Source: Mesorhizobium sp. B2-1-1 (GTDB taxonomy: Bacteria > Pseudomonadota > Alphaproteobacteria > Rhizobiales > Rhizobiaceae). Taken from it: DNA of 64,000 bases. Below, in pieces: positions 33,024 to 42,831 of the stretch. Location: the NCBI RefSeq assembly GCF_006442975.2, contig NZ_CP083954.1, positions 1 through 64,000 of the forward strand, read 5' to 3'. Position 1 is the first letter of the stretch. Each line of letters begins with the position of its first letter. A program made the position numbers and the translations under genes. The notes under the pieces are model-generated. The model saw only the letters and a list, made by a program, of their open reading frames with translations. It was not told where the DNA came from and did not search any database.

Positions 33024-34432
33024 CAGACCAATTCGGCGAACAGGCTATTGTAACCCGTCTTCGTGATTCGCACCTGGATAATGTCACCGATTTCGCCGGC
33101 CTTTTCATCAACAATAACGGGCTGAAGCCAAGGTGAGCGTCCGACCTTCTGGCCGGCCTGGCGACCTGGCTTCTCAATCAGCGTATCTATGGTGCGGCCG
33201 ACGAGACTCAAGCCGAAATCCTGCTGCTGCTTCAAAAGCAGCGCCTGGAGCCGCTGCAAACGCTCGTCCTTGACCGCTTCCGGCACATGGCCGGCCATCT
33301 CGGCGCCCGGCGTGCCGGGGCGCGGCGAATATTTGAACGAGAAGGCCGAGGCGTAGTTCACCTGGCGCACCAGCTCCATCGTCGCCTCGAAATCCGCCTC
33401 GGTCTCGCCGGGGAAACCGACGATGAAATCGCCCGACAGCGCGATATCGGGCCGCACGGCGCGGATGCGGTCGAGCAGCGCCAGATAATCATCCGCCGTG
33501 TGCCTGCGGTTCATCGCCTTCAGGATGCGGTCGGACCCGGATTGCACCGGCAGATGCAGATACGGCATCAGTGCCGGCAGGTCGCGATGGGCCGCTATCA
33601 GCTCGTCGTCCATGTCGCGTGGATGGCTCGTGGTGTAGCGCAGGCGCGCCAGCCCGGGAATTTCGGCCAGCCTGAACAGAAGGCGGCCAAGGCCCCATTC
33701 CTCGCCGTTTTCGCCCTGCCCATGCCAGGCATTGACGTTCTGGCCAAGCAGCGTCACCTCGCGCACCCCGGCTTCCGCCAGGCGCTCGGCTTCGGCGACG
33801 ATCTGTGCCACCGGCCGCGACACTTCGGACCCCCTGGTGTAGGGCACGACGCAGAAGGTACAGAACTTGTCGCAGCCCTCCTGGACGGTGAGAAAGGCGG
33901 TGACGCCGCGCTTGATCACCTCGGCGCGCTTCGGCTGCGGCAAGTGTTCGAACTTGTCCTCGATGGCGTAGTCGGTTTCGACGATCTTCTCGCCGCCGCG
34001 CACCCTGGCCAGTACGTCCGGCAGCCGGTGATAGGTCTGCGGGCCGATGACCAGGTCGACGGCGGGCGAGCGGCGGATGATCTCGGCCCCTTCGGCCTGC
34101 GCCACGCAACCGGCGACGCCGATCAGCAATTCGCGGCCGGCGGCGGCGCGTTCGGCCTTCATTTCGCGAATGCGGCCGAGCTCGGAATAGACCTTTTCAG
34201 CCGCTTTTTCCCTGATGTGGCAGGTGTTTAGCAGCACCAGGTCGGCTTCGCCGATGGTCTGCGTCGCCGTGTAGCCGTCGGCGGCCAGCGCATCTGTCAT
34301 GCGCTGCGAATCATAGACGTTCATCTGGCAGCCATAAGTCTTGACGAAGACCTTTTTCGCTGCCGCGGAAATCACTGCCTGCTGTCCAGCCGCAGTGCCG
34401 ATGTCGTCGCTTTCAACCGTGTTCAAGTCCAT
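33023..34432 (-). CDS. miaB: tRNA-2-methylthio-N6-dimethylallyladenosine synthase
   Basis: Radical SAM methylthiotransferase acting on i6A37 of tRNAs, 469 aa. The first iron-sulfur cluster ligands are Cys35, Cys71 and Cys109. The radical SAM motif is Cys187-x3-Cys191-x2-Cys194 (CDKFCTFC). A TRAM domain ends the protein. The ATG at 34432 begins [10 protein letters not shown]; upstream frame is not conserved in character. It is coupled to phoH by a one-base overlap. Confidence 0.95.
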
Positions 34433-34494
34433 CCGGCGGCTTCTAACGCCTTTCCGCGACAAAAAACAGACGATTCTGCCTGGGGGCCTTCGGT

Positions 34495-35295
34495 TCAGCG
34501 GCTCGGGCGCGGCGCGGCCAGTGCCGCCTGCATCATTTCGCGCACGCGGCTTTCCATCAGCTTCGCCGTTTCCTTCCGGTTCGACCCCTTGGCGAAGGCA
34601 ATCGGTTCGCCGAAATGCACCTCGACATCGAGCGCGCCTTCCGCCATCAGCACTTTGAGATGCGGCATCAGATCCTCGTCGCCGATCCACGCCGCGATCG
34701 GCCGGTGCCGGCGGCCGAGCGGCACGCCATGCAGCCGGGTATAGGCGATCGCTACCGGCTGGATGAAGACCTGCTCCGCCGCGCCCTCCGAAATCGCCAT
34801 CGAGGCGGCACCGAACAGCGTGCTCTTGAAAGGCAGGACGATGTTGCCGTCGCCCGTCGAGCCTTCGGCAAACAGCACCATGGCATCGCCCTTGGCCATG
34901 CGGTTGGCGATCTCGCTCGCCTGGTCGCCGGACGAGCGCTTGCGCTCACGCTCGATGAAGACGGTGCGCTGGAGCTTCGACAGCATGCCGATCAGCGGCC
35001 AGCCTTCCATGTCGGCCCTGGCGATGAACTTCACATCGGCAAACGAGCCCAGCACCATGATGTCGGTCCAGGAGATGTGATTTGAGGCAATCAACAAGGG
35101 GCGGCGGTCGGACATCGTGCCGTTTACATGGATGCGCATGCCGAGCGCCCTGACGATCAGCCTGTGCCAGATCTTGAGGATGAAGGTTTCCGGCCACCAG
35201 CCGGTCTTCATCGACAGGACCTGCAAAGGCACCAGGATCAGCGAACCGGCGACGACCAGCCCTATCGCCAGGAAAATCCTGATTTTTCCGATCAT
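34495..35295 (-). CDS. PlsC-type lysophospholipid acyltransferase
   Basis: 1-acyl-sn-glycerol-3-phosphate acyltransferase family, 266 aa. One N-terminal membrane segment (residues 5-27) is followed by the catalytic NHISWTD (H-x4-D) near 92 and FAEGSTG near 162. The protein would acylate lyso-phosphatidic acid, or lyso-ornithine lipid if it is an OlsA relative; sequence alone does not decide. It lies between rimI and miaB with short gaps (21 and 62 bases). Confidence 0.88.
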   Translation of the reverse strand: MIGKIRIFLAIGLVVAGSLILVPLQVLSMKTGWWPETFILKIWHRLIVRALGMRIHVNGTMSDRRPLLIASNHISWTDIMVLGSFADVKFIARADMEGWPLIGMLSKLQRTVFIERERKRSSGDQASEIANRMAKGDAMVLFAEGSTGDGNIVLPFKSTLFGAASMAISEGAAEQVFIQPVAIAYTRLHGVPLGRRHRPIAAWIGDEDLMPHLKVLMAEGALDVEVHFGEPIAFAKGSNRKETAKLMESRVREMMQAALAAPRPSR

Positions 35296-35316
35296 CGCTC
35301 CACCCCGAAACCCTGG

Positions 35317-35811
35317 CTAGCGAAGATCGCGGCGCATGACAAGCGCGCCGGTCGGTCCATGCTCGGGCGACCTGTAATAGTTGGGGCGCTTGCCGACCTC
35401 GCGGAATCCGAGACGCCTGTAGAGGGCGATCGCGGCGACATTGGTCTCGTCGACCTCGAGGAAGAGCGCTTCGGCGCGTTGCGCGTGCAGTTCGCGCAGC
35501 ACCGCGTCCATCAACTGCCAGCCCAGCCCCTGGCGGCGATGCGACCGCGCCACCGCGACGGTCAGGATCTCGCCCTCGCCGGCCGCCAGCCGGGCCAGCA
35601 CGAAGCCGACCGGCGGCTTGGCGCCCTGCCCGGTTTCGCGCGCGGCATAGCCGAACACGGTGTCCTGTTCGAGCAAGGCCGCGAACTCGCCATCGGTCCA
35701 TGGGCGGACGAAGTCCTCGCGGTGCAGGAGCGAGACCGCCGGACTGTCGGTGGTCCTGAGCGGTTCGAGCGCGTAATCGCGGCGGCGCGGCTGGAGAAAA
35801 GGTATGCGCAT
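35317..35811 (-). CDS. rimI: Ribosomal-protein-alanine N-acetyltransferase
   Basis: GNAT enzyme of 164 aa, expected to acetylate the N-terminal alanine of ribosomal protein S18. The acetyl-CoA loop is ARSHRRQGLGWQLM near residues 88-101, and VDETNVAAIALYRRLGF near 124 is the RimI-type C-terminal block. Its ATG overlaps the tsaB stop by one base (TAATG), the common tsaB-rimI pairing. Confidence 0.9.
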   Translation of the reverse strand: MRIPFLQPRRRDYALEPLRTTDSPAVSLLHREDFVRPWTDGEFAALLEQDTVFGYAARETGQGAKPPVGFVLARLAAGEGEILTVAVARSHRRQGLGWQLMDAVLRELHAQRAEALFLEVDETNVAAIALYRRLGFREVGKRPNYYRSPEHGPTGALVMRRDLR

Positions 35812-36488
35812 TATTTCCCTTGCCTGGAAAGTATGAACCCAGCCTGCGGCTTGGCGTCGGCGCCGCGCAGATAAAGAGGTTTCGGCCTCTCGCCCTCGCC
35901 CTTGGTGACCGCCAGGCGGGCGTAGGTGAGAATGTCCGCGGTCGCCGTCTCGGGTCCGATGTCGAAGGAGCGTCCGGCGGATGCCGCGATCCGCGTCGCG
36001 GCGGTTCCGGCGAGCACCGAAGACCGCTCGCTCGCCATGGCCACGGCATCCGCCAGCGTGACCACGGCCGGACCGTAAGTCAAAACCGACATTTCATCAT
36101 AGAGAGCGGCATGGATCTCCTCGCGGCCGGCATCGAGCGCGGCCAGCACGGCACGGCCGGGAAATGCCCCTGCCGCCTCGGCCGCCAGCGCCTCGAGCGT
36201 CGTCACGCCGATTGCAGGCAGCTTGAGCGCCAGCGCCAGGCCACGCGCAGTGGAAACCCCGACGCGCAGGCCGGTGAAGGAACCGGGGCCGACGGAGACG
36301 GCGATGGCGCCAAGGCCGGCATAGGCGGTTGCACCGGCCTTCAGCGCCTCGGCGATGACGCCCATCAGATGCTCGGCATGGCCCTTGCCGAGATCGAGCA
36401 CCGCGCGGCCGAGTTCCTGCCTCGCCCCGGCATCATAGACGCAGGCGGCGCAGAGGTTGGCGGCACAGTCGATGGCGAGCACTTTCAT
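35811..36488 (-). CDS. tsaB: tRNA threonylcarbamoyladenosine biosynthesis protein TsaB
   Basis: Scaffold partner of TsaD in t6A37 synthesis, 225 aa. The N-terminus MKVLAIDCAANLCAACV is the ASKHA phosphate-binding strand, and GPGSFTGLRVGVSTARGLA near residue 70 is the TsaB signature. The ATG at 36488 was chosen at the domain start. It is the first gene of a seven-gene run tsaB-rimI-plsC-miaB-phoH-ybeY-corC devoted mostly to tRNA, rRNA and ribosome modification. Confidence 0.93.
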   Translation of the reverse strand: MKVLAIDCAANLCAACVYDAGARQELGRAVLDLGKGHAEHLMGVIAEALKAGATAYAGLGAIAVSVGPGSFTGLRVGVSTARGLALALKLPAIGVTTLEALAAEAAGAFPGRAVLAALDAGREEIHAALYDEMSVLTYGPAVVTLADAVAMASERSSVLAGTAATRIAASAGRSFDIGPETATADILTYARLAVTKGEGERPKPLYLRGADAKPQAGFILSRQGK

Positions 36489-36598
36489 GAAACGACCGGT
36501 TCGAAAAACAATTCCCTGTGCCTGCCACAGCGCGCCACCGCAAGGGGATAGCGCATAATTTGTTAAGCGGCTTCGTTCCGGCACAGCGGGAACGGTGT

Positions 36599-37705
36599 CT
36601 ATGCGGCAGGCGCTATGCGCAGCATGTGGTTGTCCCAGACATAGTCCGGTTCGGACCGTGTCGCGCCATTGCCCTCGACGATTTCGCCGGCTCCGGTGGT
36701 AGCCATGAAACCCGTCCCGTCGGGCGCCACGCCGCAGACCTCGACCAGTGCGCTTGACGAGACGAGCCGCCCGCTCGCCGCATCGATCACCACAAGCGAA
36801 TTGCCTTCCGGCGAAGAGACGGCAATGGTGCCGGCAACCGGATTGGCGGCGACGGAACCGATATAGTTGCGGAAGCCGGACAGGACATCCCGCGGCATGT
36901 CGAGGAGCTGCAAATCCTTGCCACGCGCCGCGCGGCCGACCAGCAGCGGACGGTCGGTGCCGGGTCCCCGGTACTGGCAGCCGAACCAGACGGTGCCGGT
37001 CTGGTCGGTGTCCATGTGGCGGATCGACAACTGGTGCAGCGCCGCCGGCAATTCGTGCTTCTCGACCAGATCGCCGGTGACACGGTCGATGAGTACATAG
37101 GATGGCTTCATGGTGGCGATGTTGAGCTCGGCGCGGCCATAATCGGGATGAGTCTCGATGCCGCCATTGGCAACGGCGATCGTCCTGCCGTCGCCCAGGA
37201 GCAGAAGCTCGTGGGGTCCCATGCCATAGGTCGGGAATTCACCAAGGCGCTTGAATTTCGCCCGCGCGTCGTAGACGCCGACGACGCCGGCCGCGTTGTC
37301 GAAATCGTTCTCGGTGGCATAAAGCAAGGCGCCGTCCGGGGAGAACACGCCATGGCCGAAGAAATGCCGGCCGGTGATGCTGGCGATGGTCAGCGGTTCA
37401 TCGCGGCCGGCGTGATCGAAGACCACGGCGAAGGTGCCGGGCTGGCGGGCGAACACCACTGAGCGCTTCGATATGGAATCGAAGGTGACGTCGTGGCCGC
37501 GGTCGGGCAAGTCGATCGCGTGCAGGAGCTTGCCGGCCTCGGACAGGATTGCGGCGCCATAGCTGCCGTCGCGCTTGACGAAGGCGGTGGCGAAGACGGC
37601 ATCGGCGGCAAGCGTATTTGCCCAGGCCGGCGGCGCCATCGCGGCGGCAAAACCGATGCCCGCGGCTCTCAGGAAATCGCGACGGTCAATGAGGGAGGTT
37701 TTCAC
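36599..37705 (-). CDS. DUF1513 family TAT-exported protein
   Basis: 368 aa. A twin-arginine signal RRDFLRAAGIGFAAAMAPPAWA is present in two adjoining parts (residues 8-13 and the hydrophobic stretch after). The mature part has repeated beta-propeller-like strands (GHDVTFDSI, GHGVFSPDGALLYATEND, GPHELLLLGDGRTIAVANGG), matching DUF1513. Function is unknown, but the family is found next to imelysin and DUF1111 genes in iron-regulated loci. It is the last gene of the six-gene operon, two bases after the second imelysin. Confidence 0.88.
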   Translation of the reverse strand: MKTSLIDRRDFLRAAGIGFAAAMAPPAWANTLAADAVFATAFVKRDGSYGAAILSEAGKLLHAIDLPDRGHDVTFDSISKRSVVFARQPGTFAVVFDHAGRDEPLTIASITGRHFFGHGVFSPDGALLYATENDFDNAAGVVGVYDARAKFKRLGEFPTYGMGPHELLLLGDGRTIAVANGGIETHPDYGRAELNIATMKPSYVLIDRVTGDLVEKHELPAALHQLSIRHMDTDQTGTVWFGCQYRGPGTDRPLLVGRAARGKDLQLLDMPRDVLSGFRNYIGSVAANPVAGTIAVSSPEGNSLVVIDAASGRLVSSSALVEVCGVAPDGTGFMATTGAGEIVEGNGATRSEPDYVWDNHMLRIAPAA

Positions 37706-37707
37706 GC

Positions 37708-38787
37708 TCAGTCCCCATCCAGCGAGGAAAACCCGGCGGTCAGGCCGAATTCGGCGGTCAGCCTTGTGCCGAACAGGGTCGACAGGCTGGAGGTGATCAG
37801 CGCGAAATGCTCGAGCTTTTCGCGCAGCGCCGGGTCGGCGAGCGCCTTGTCGATCGGCCCCTGCACCGACTTCGCGGCGGCGACGCCGTTGAGCAGCTGG
37901 ATGTGGATCGATTCCGCCATCCAGCGCGCATCGGGCGGCAGCGCATCGCCGAGCTTCGAGGCCTCGAACAGCCCGTCGATGCCGGCAAGGTTTCCAGCCA
38001 GCGAATTGGTGGTGTTTTGCGAACGCCAGTAGATCGCCTGTTTCGGCTTGTCCGCCTCCGGCTTGCCGCCCAGGAAGCCTTTCAGGCGCACGTCGCGAAC
38101 CATGTCCAGCTCGTTGATGAAGATGCCGACCAGTTCCGTCGCCGCTTCTGTGCCGTCGCGATAGAGCGGATTCTGCGGCCCCGGATTGGCCCAGAGCGCC
38201 GCAAAGCCGTCCGGCCTGTTCCAGGCGTCGGCGACATCGCCGGCCATGGTTTCGATGTTGTCGGCAACCGCCGCACCATAGGCGCAGCGATAGGGATCGT
38301 TCTTGCCGGCAAGCGCATCGGCGCCGTCACCGTAGAGCACGAATTCCAAGGCGCCGAGCCCCTGCATGGCGACGCTCTTGCCGGAAAGCTGTGCCGGATC
38401 GGTGGCGCTCGGGTCTTGGGCGGCCAACGCGGCCTGCACCTGTTTCAGGCCGATGCTTTTGCGATCCGGCCAAAACAGCATTCGCTCCAGCCGGTTGTTT
38501 TCCTTGATCGGGCCGAACCCGATGATCTCGGCCGACGACCAGGCATCCACCGTGCGCGAGAATTCGGCGCGTGCCGCATCGAGATCGCCCTTTGAGGGTT
38601 TTTCGCAAAGCGCGTGCATCGCCTTGTTCAAGCCCGCCGCGCGGTCGTGCAGACTGGCATAGGCCGGCCGGACAAAGCCGTCGATTGCCCGCTGGATGAC
38701 GTCGGTGGCCTTCACCGCCGCCGATGCGGGGCTGACGCCCAGCAGGGCCAGAGGAAGAAGGATTACCAGCGCGGGACGCTTCAACAT
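37708..38787 (-). CDS. Second imelysin-like periplasmic protein, GxHxxE motif altered
   Basis: 359 aa with a Sec signal peptide (MLKRPALVILLPLALLGVSP, cut near ASA-A). The fold is of the imelysin (M75) type: paired helical bundles with WSSAEIIGFGPI and a block GLGALEFVLYGD at 143-154. That block aligns with GYHAIEFLLWGQ of the first imelysin, so the motif His is replaced by Gly145 while Glu148 remains. It is probably a binding or partner protein rather than an equivalent copy. Its ATG shares one base with the di-heme gene stop. Confidence 0.85.
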   Translation of the reverse strand: MLKRPALVILLPLALLGVSPASAAVKATDVIQRAIDGFVRPAYASLHDRAAGLNKAMHALCEKPSKGDLDAARAEFSRTVDAWSSAEIIGFGPIKENNRLERMLFWPDRKSIGLKQVQAALAAQDPSATDPAQLSGKSVAMQGLGALEFVLYGDGADALAGKNDPYRCAYGAAVADNIETMAGDVADAWNRPDGFAALWANPGPQNPLYRDGTEAATELVGIFINELDMVRDVRLKGFLGGKPEADKPKQAIYWRSQNTTNSLAGNLAGIDGLFEASKLGDALPPDARWMAESIHIQLLNGVAAAKSVQGPIDKALADPALREKLEHFALITSSLSTLFGTRLTAEFGLTAGFSSLDGD

Positions 38788-40385
38788 CACAGGGACTCCA
38801 GGAATTTGAGCAATGCCTCGCGGTCGGCGGCGCCGGCGGCGGCGAAGCGGTCGCGCGATTTCTGGCCCTCGCCGCCATGCCAAAGAATCGCCTCGACCAG
38901 GCTGCGGGCGCGGCCATCGTGCAGATAAAAATTGTTGCCGTTGACCGTTTCGGTGAGGCCTATGCCCCATAGCGGCGGCGTGCGCCATTCGTTGCCCGTC
39001 GCCTCGCCCACCGCCTGGCCGTCGGCAAGGCCGGGGCCCATGTCGTGCAGCAGGAAGTCGGAATAGGGCCAGATAAGCTGGAAGGCCTGCGCCTTGTTGG
39101 GCGCGTCGCGGCGGGTTACGAATTTCGGCGCGTGGCAGGAAACGCAGCCGATCTCGTAGAAGAGTTTCTTTCCGGCGAGCACATCCGGGGCGCCGAGGTC
39201 GCGGCGCGCCGGCACGGCCAGGTTCTGCGAATAGAAGGTGACGAGGTCCATGACCGGCGCCGGCGCCTCGGCCGGACCGAGCCGCTCCTGCACGCCGTCC
39301 GGCATGGCAAGGCAATCCTTCTCGGCGGCGGTGCAGTCGCCCCAGTGTTTGGGCTCCTCCGGCGTCGAGATGCCGATGTCGCCGGCAAAGGCATCCGCGG
39401 CCTGCTGGCGGATTGACGCGGTCTGCGCCTTCCAGCCGAAACGACCAAGGGTGAGCGCGCCGCTCATGCCGTCGCGCACGATGTTCGGCCTGCCGGAAAT
39501 GCCGTCGCCGTCCCGGTCGTTCGGATCGGCATGGGCGATTATATCAGCGGGCGCGATCTGCTCGATCAGGCCGAGCCCGATCATCGGCGGCGTCAGGCGC
39601 GGCGACAGCGTGGTGCGCGGATCGAGCAGGCCGTAGGCCAGATCATCGACCGCGTAAGCGGGCTTGCGCAGCGAAACCACGGCGCCGTCGCCGAGCCCGA
39701 CCTTTTCCTCGCTGTAGTCGACGCGCATCCGGCCCTCGCCGCGCAGGCCGGGGACGGCCAGGTCCTGCAGCTGCGAACCGTAGACCGGATCGGGGATGTT
39801 AAGCAGCCTGTGGTCGGCAAGCCGAGCCTTCTCCTCCTCGGTGCTCGCCTCGCGCGCCAGCCGCAGGAACATCGACGTGGTGCCAGCCGCGCCTTGCGGC
39901 GGGCGGCCGCGGCCGTCCTTCAGATGACAGTTCTGGCAGGCGCGTTCGTTGAACAGCGGTCCGAGCCCGTCGGAGGCCTGCGTCGAGGACGGCGACGACA
40001 CCCAATTCTTGCGGAACAGGGCGTTGCCCAGCTTGAAGGTGCCTTCTTCCTCGAAGGTGATGTTGGCCGACGATTGCGAGAAGGAATCGCGGTTGACGTC
40101 CTTCCTGGATGTGCCGGCGCCGCCTTGCATCAATTCGAACTGCTCGGGTTTCGAGAAGTCCTTGGTCGGCCTGGTAACGGCTGTGACGCGCGCCTGATCC
40201 TTCGGGCTGAGGTCGGTGCGCGTGGCGGCGAAATTGGCGGGCTGCTGCGAGCCGGACCCGCCCGTGGCGAAGGTCAAAAGAATGATGGCGGCCGAACCGG
40301 AAAGCACGACGCTTCCCGGTTTTCTGTTTGACGACAGGCCTTCGGCCCGCCGCCAGCGGCGCAGCAATGCTAGGGTGCGCCGCAT
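38787..40385 (-). CDS. Di-heme cytochrome/oxidoreductase, DUF1111 family
   Basis: 532 aa. A signal anchor lies near residues 27-42. Two CxxCH haem c sites are visible, Cys150-Cys153-His154 (CQNCH) and Cys414-Cys417-His418 (CVSCH), with distal Met candidates such as HDMGPGLAD. The layout matches the DUF1111 group related to di-haem peroxidases. It is predicted to be periplasmic and redox active, perhaps controlling the iron oxidation state for the neighbouring imelysins. It follows bfr by 12 bases and is coupled to the second imelysin. Confidence 0.87.
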   Translation of the reverse strand: MRRTLALLRRWRRAEGLSSNRKPGSVVLSGSAAIILLTFATGGSGSQQPANFAATRTDLSPKDQARVTAVTRPTKDFSKPEQFELMQGGAGTSRKDVNRDSFSQSSANITFEEEGTFKLGNALFRKNWVSSPSSTQASDGLGPLFNERACQNCHLKDGRGRPPQGAAGTTSMFLRLAREASTEEEKARLADHRLLNIPDPVYGSQLQDLAVPGLRGEGRMRVDYSEEKVGLGDGAVVSLRKPAYAVDDLAYGLLDPRTTLSPRLTPPMIGLGLIEQIAPADIIAHADPNDRDGDGISGRPNIVRDGMSGALTLGRFGWKAQTASIRQQAADAFAGDIGISTPEEPKHWGDCTAAEKDCLAMPDGVQERLGPAEAPAPVMDLVTFYSQNLAVPARRDLGAPDVLAGKKLFYEIGCVSCHAPKFVTRRDAPNKAQAFQLIWPYSDFLLHDMGPGLADGQAVGEATGNEWRTPPLWGIGLTETVNGNNFYLHDGRARSLVEAILWHGGEGQKSRDRFAAAGAADREALLKFLESL

Positions 40386-40397
40386 TCCCGCATGCCC

Positions 40398-40883
40398 TTA
40401 CTCCGCCTCGTCCGCCGATGCGGCATTGAGCTGGCCGTATTTTTCCTCGCCGATCGAGGCAAGCAGATCGAGCTGCGTCTCGAGGAAGTCGATGTGCCCC
40501 TCCTCGTCGGCCAAGAGTTCCTCGAACAGTTTCATGCTGACATAGTCGCCGGCTTCGTTGCAGACCTCGCGCGAGCGCTTGTAGGCGGTGCGAGCGTCAT
40601 ACTCGCCGGCAAGGTCGGATTCGAGCACTTCCTTCACGTTCTGTCCGATACGCAGCGGCGCCACGGACTGCAGATTGGGGTGCCCTTCCAGGAAGATGAT
40701 CCGGGCCACGAGCTTGTCGGCATGGTGCATCTCCTCGATCGATTCGGCGCGTTCCTTCTTGGCGAGCTTGGCGTATCCCCAGTCCTCCAGCAGACGGAAA
40801 TGGACCCAATACTGATTGACGGCACCAAGCTCCAGGAACAGAGCCTCGTTAAGCCGCTCGATGATCTGTGGTTCGCCTTTCAT
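40398..40883 (-). CDS. bfr: Bacterioferritin
   Basis: Haem-containing 24-mer iron store, 161 aa, standard size. The ferroxidase residues are all in place: Glu18, Tyr25, Glu51, His54, Glu94, Glu127 and His130. Met52, the axial haem ligand, is present. It lies inside an imelysin and DUF1111 operon and overlaps the bfd stop by 35 bases. The cytoplasmic iron store and periplasmic iron proteins are therefore made from the same message. Confidence 0.96.
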   Translation of the reverse strand: MKGEPQIIERLNEALFLELGAVNQYWVHFRLLEDWGYAKLAKKERAESIEEMHHADKLVARIIFLEGHPNLQSVAPLRIGQNVKEVLESDLAGEYDARTAYKRSREVCNEAGDYVSMKLFEELLADEEGHIDFLETQLDLLASIGEEKYGQLNAASADEAE

Positions 40884-41160
40884 GGGTTCTGCTCCCGTAT
40901 TGGACGCGCAGGCCTCTGACGCGATCCAGATGTGAAACGATGTCCACGCCGCTCGCCTGCGAGCGGGCGTGGTAGTTCTCGGTGACCCGAATGATCGTTT
41001 CGACCACATTTGGGAAGCAGCCGCAACAGCGACCGCGCTTGTGCATGGCGTGATAGACTTTTGCCGGCACGATGAGCTGCCAGGGATCCTGGTCCAGCAG
41101 CCCGACGATCGTCTGCTCAATCTCCTTCTCGGTGATGATGTTGCAATGGCAGATCAGCAT
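40849..41160 (-). CDS. bfd: Bacterioferritin-associated ferredoxin
   Basis: [2Fe-2S] protein that delivers electrons to bacterioferritin to release iron. The cluster ligands are Cys4, Cys6, Cys45 and Cys48 (MLICHC ... RCCGC), with an extra Cys46 between. At 103 aa it is longer than the 64-aa E. coli protein. The extra 40 residues are basic and their codons run 35 bases into bfr. It starts 108 bases after the first imelysin. Confidence 0.92.
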   Translation of the reverse strand: MLICHCNIITEKEIEQTIVGLLDQDPWQLIVPAKVYHAMHKRGRCCGCFPNVVETIIRVTENYHARSQASGVDIVSHLDRVRGLRVQYGSRTHERRTTDHRAA

Positions 41161-41268
41161 AAACTTGCTCGGATGGCTGACGGCGCCTTCCGCGCCGTGT
41201 GGCTTGACTCTATCTTCCCCGCGCCGAAGCCCTTTGTGACTTCGGCCCGGGCTTCCAGGCTTCGACGC

Positions 41269-42558
41269 TTACTGGAACACCTTGTCCGGCGCATCAAGGC
41301 TGTCTGAACCCTCAAAGGCTATGGCGTTGAGCTTCAGCGCGCCGACGGCGCGTTCGACCGATTTGGTCTGGTCGACCAGTGCGTCGATTGCCGCCTGCAC
41401 CGTGGCGTTGCCCTCGGTGTTGCCTTCGGCGATCTGCTGGTCGTAAGCCTCGCCGCCTTCGGCGCGGGCCTTGATCGCCTCCATCTTGGCGACGGTGACA
41501 TCGAGCTTGTCAGACAGTTCCTTGTCGATGGCCGGATCAGCCGCCTTGACCATGTCCGCCACCGACGGCCCTGAAATAACGGTGCCGTCCAGCCTGGTGT
41601 AGCTGGCGTGATAGGCGGCGCGGATGCCGACGGCGTCATAGAGATGGGAATTGTAGGTGTTGTCGGAGAAGCAGTCATGCTCCTCTTCCGGATCGTGCAG
41701 CAGCAGGCCGAGTTTCATGCGCTCGCCGGCGAGTTCGCCGTAGGAGAGCGAGCCCATGCCGGTAAAGATGGCCGAAATGGCGGCGTTCGGCTCGCCGTCC
41801 GCCAGATTCTTGCGCGCAGCGCCGCCTTCCTTCCAGTCGCCGACCATCTCCTGGAGGTCGGACACCAAAAGGGTGCTGGCTGACTTCAGATATTCCGCGC
41901 GGCGGTCGCAATTGCCGCCGGTGCAGTTCTTGAGATCATAGTCGGTGTAGGGGCGCTCGCCGGCGCCCGGTCCGGTGCCGTGCAGATCCTGGCCCCAGAG
42001 CAGGAACTCGATGGCATGGTAGCCGGTGGCGACATTGGCCTCCACGCCGCCGGCCTCCTGCAGCGTGCCGGAGAGGAATTCCGGCGAAAGCTTCGAGGCG
42101 TCCACCTTCTTGCCGTTGATCTCGATCTCCTTGTTGGCGATCACATTGGCCGTGTAGAGCGAATTCGCGTCGGATTCTGTGCCGTAGCTCTTGGCGACAT
42201 AATCGATCAGGCCTTCGTCCAGCGGCCAGGAATTCACCTTGCCTTCCCAGTCGTCGACGATCTTGTTGCCGAAGCGGTAGACCTCGGTCTGCTGGTAAGG
42301 AACGCGCGATGCCTTCCAGGCCTCGCGGGCGGCATTGAACGTCTCGGCCGAAGGCTTGGCCAACAAGGTATCGACCGCCTTGTCGAGCGCCTGCGCGGTG
42401 GTCAGCGAATCCTCGTATTTGGCAAGCGCGATGTCGGCATAGGTCTTGATGACCGCCTTGGGATCGCTCTCGGCCTTGGCCGGCAGCACGAACACCGCCG
42501 CCGTCAGCAGGGCCGTGGCACCGATCGCCGCAAGCCTGCTGCCATGTCGTGCCGTCAT
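41269..42558 (-). CDS. Imelysin family iron-regulated periplasmic protein (IrpA-like)
   Basis: 429 aa with a Sec signal peptide cut after about residue 29 (LPAKA-ES). The imelysin motif GxHxxE is intact as Gly179-Tyr-His181-Ala-Ile-Glu184, inside GYHAIEFLLWGQDLHG. Members such as IrpA and ICMP are iron-regulated; peptidase activity is doubtful and iron binding is the favoured role. The ATG at 42558 has GGAGAG before it. It is the first gene of the operon and lies 253 bp downstream of a perfect Irr box that overlaps its predicted promoter. Confidence 0.92.
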   Translation of the reverse strand: MTARHGSRLAAIGATALLTAAVFVLPAKAESDPKAVIKTYADIALAKYEDSLTTAQALDKAVDTLLAKPSAETFNAAREAWKASRVPYQQTEVYRFGNKIVDDWEGKVNSWPLDEGLIDYVAKSYGTESDANSLYTANVIANKEIEINGKKVDASKLSPEFLSGTLQEAGGVEANVATGYHAIEFLLWGQDLHGTGPGAGERPYTDYDLKNCTGGNCDRRAEYLKSASTLLVSDLQEMVGDWKEGGAARKNLADGEPNAAISAIFTGMGSLSYGELAGERMKLGLLLHDPEEEHDCFSDNTYNSHLYDAVGIRAAYHASYTRLDGTVISGPSVADMVKAADPAIDKELSDKLDVTVAKMEAIKARAEGGEAYDQQIAEGNTEGNATVQAAIDALVDQTKSVERAVGALKLNAIAFEGSDSLDAPDKVFQ

Positions 42559-42810
42559 TATCACTCTCCAGTTTTTCGGGAATTTTGTGAACGGCGCGCG
42601 CGACAACCGGCGCCAGGCCATGTGCAGGCCGTCATTCGCGGGGCATGCCGCGCTGTCGCGCGGGTCGAAGAAGAAAGACACCAAAATGCCTCCAATCGAA
42701 AGGGTTCAAGGCCCAGACATCAAAGGGATGCGCCGATGCGCGAGGCCCCATAAAGCTTCAGGACAGATGGAAGTCAACGAAAATCGACAGGAAAACTCAA
42801 TCGAAACAAC

Positions 42811-42831
42811 AGTTTAGAATTATTCTAAACT
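42811..42831. promoter_or_regulatory. Irr box (ICE motif), perfect inverted repeat
   Basis: Perfect 9-3-9 inverted repeat whose core is TTTAGAA (42813-42819), TTA, TTCTAAA (42823-42829). This is the published iron control element pattern of rhizobial Irr. It lies in the spacer (42559-42996) between the imelysin operon and the divergent flavoprotein gene. I see no other gene or repeat in that spacer. Confidence 0.85.

Noticed and set aside
37708..39315. Upstream extension of the second imelysin into the di-heme gene
   Set aside because: The signal peptide at 38787 marks the true start, coupled to the di-heme stop.
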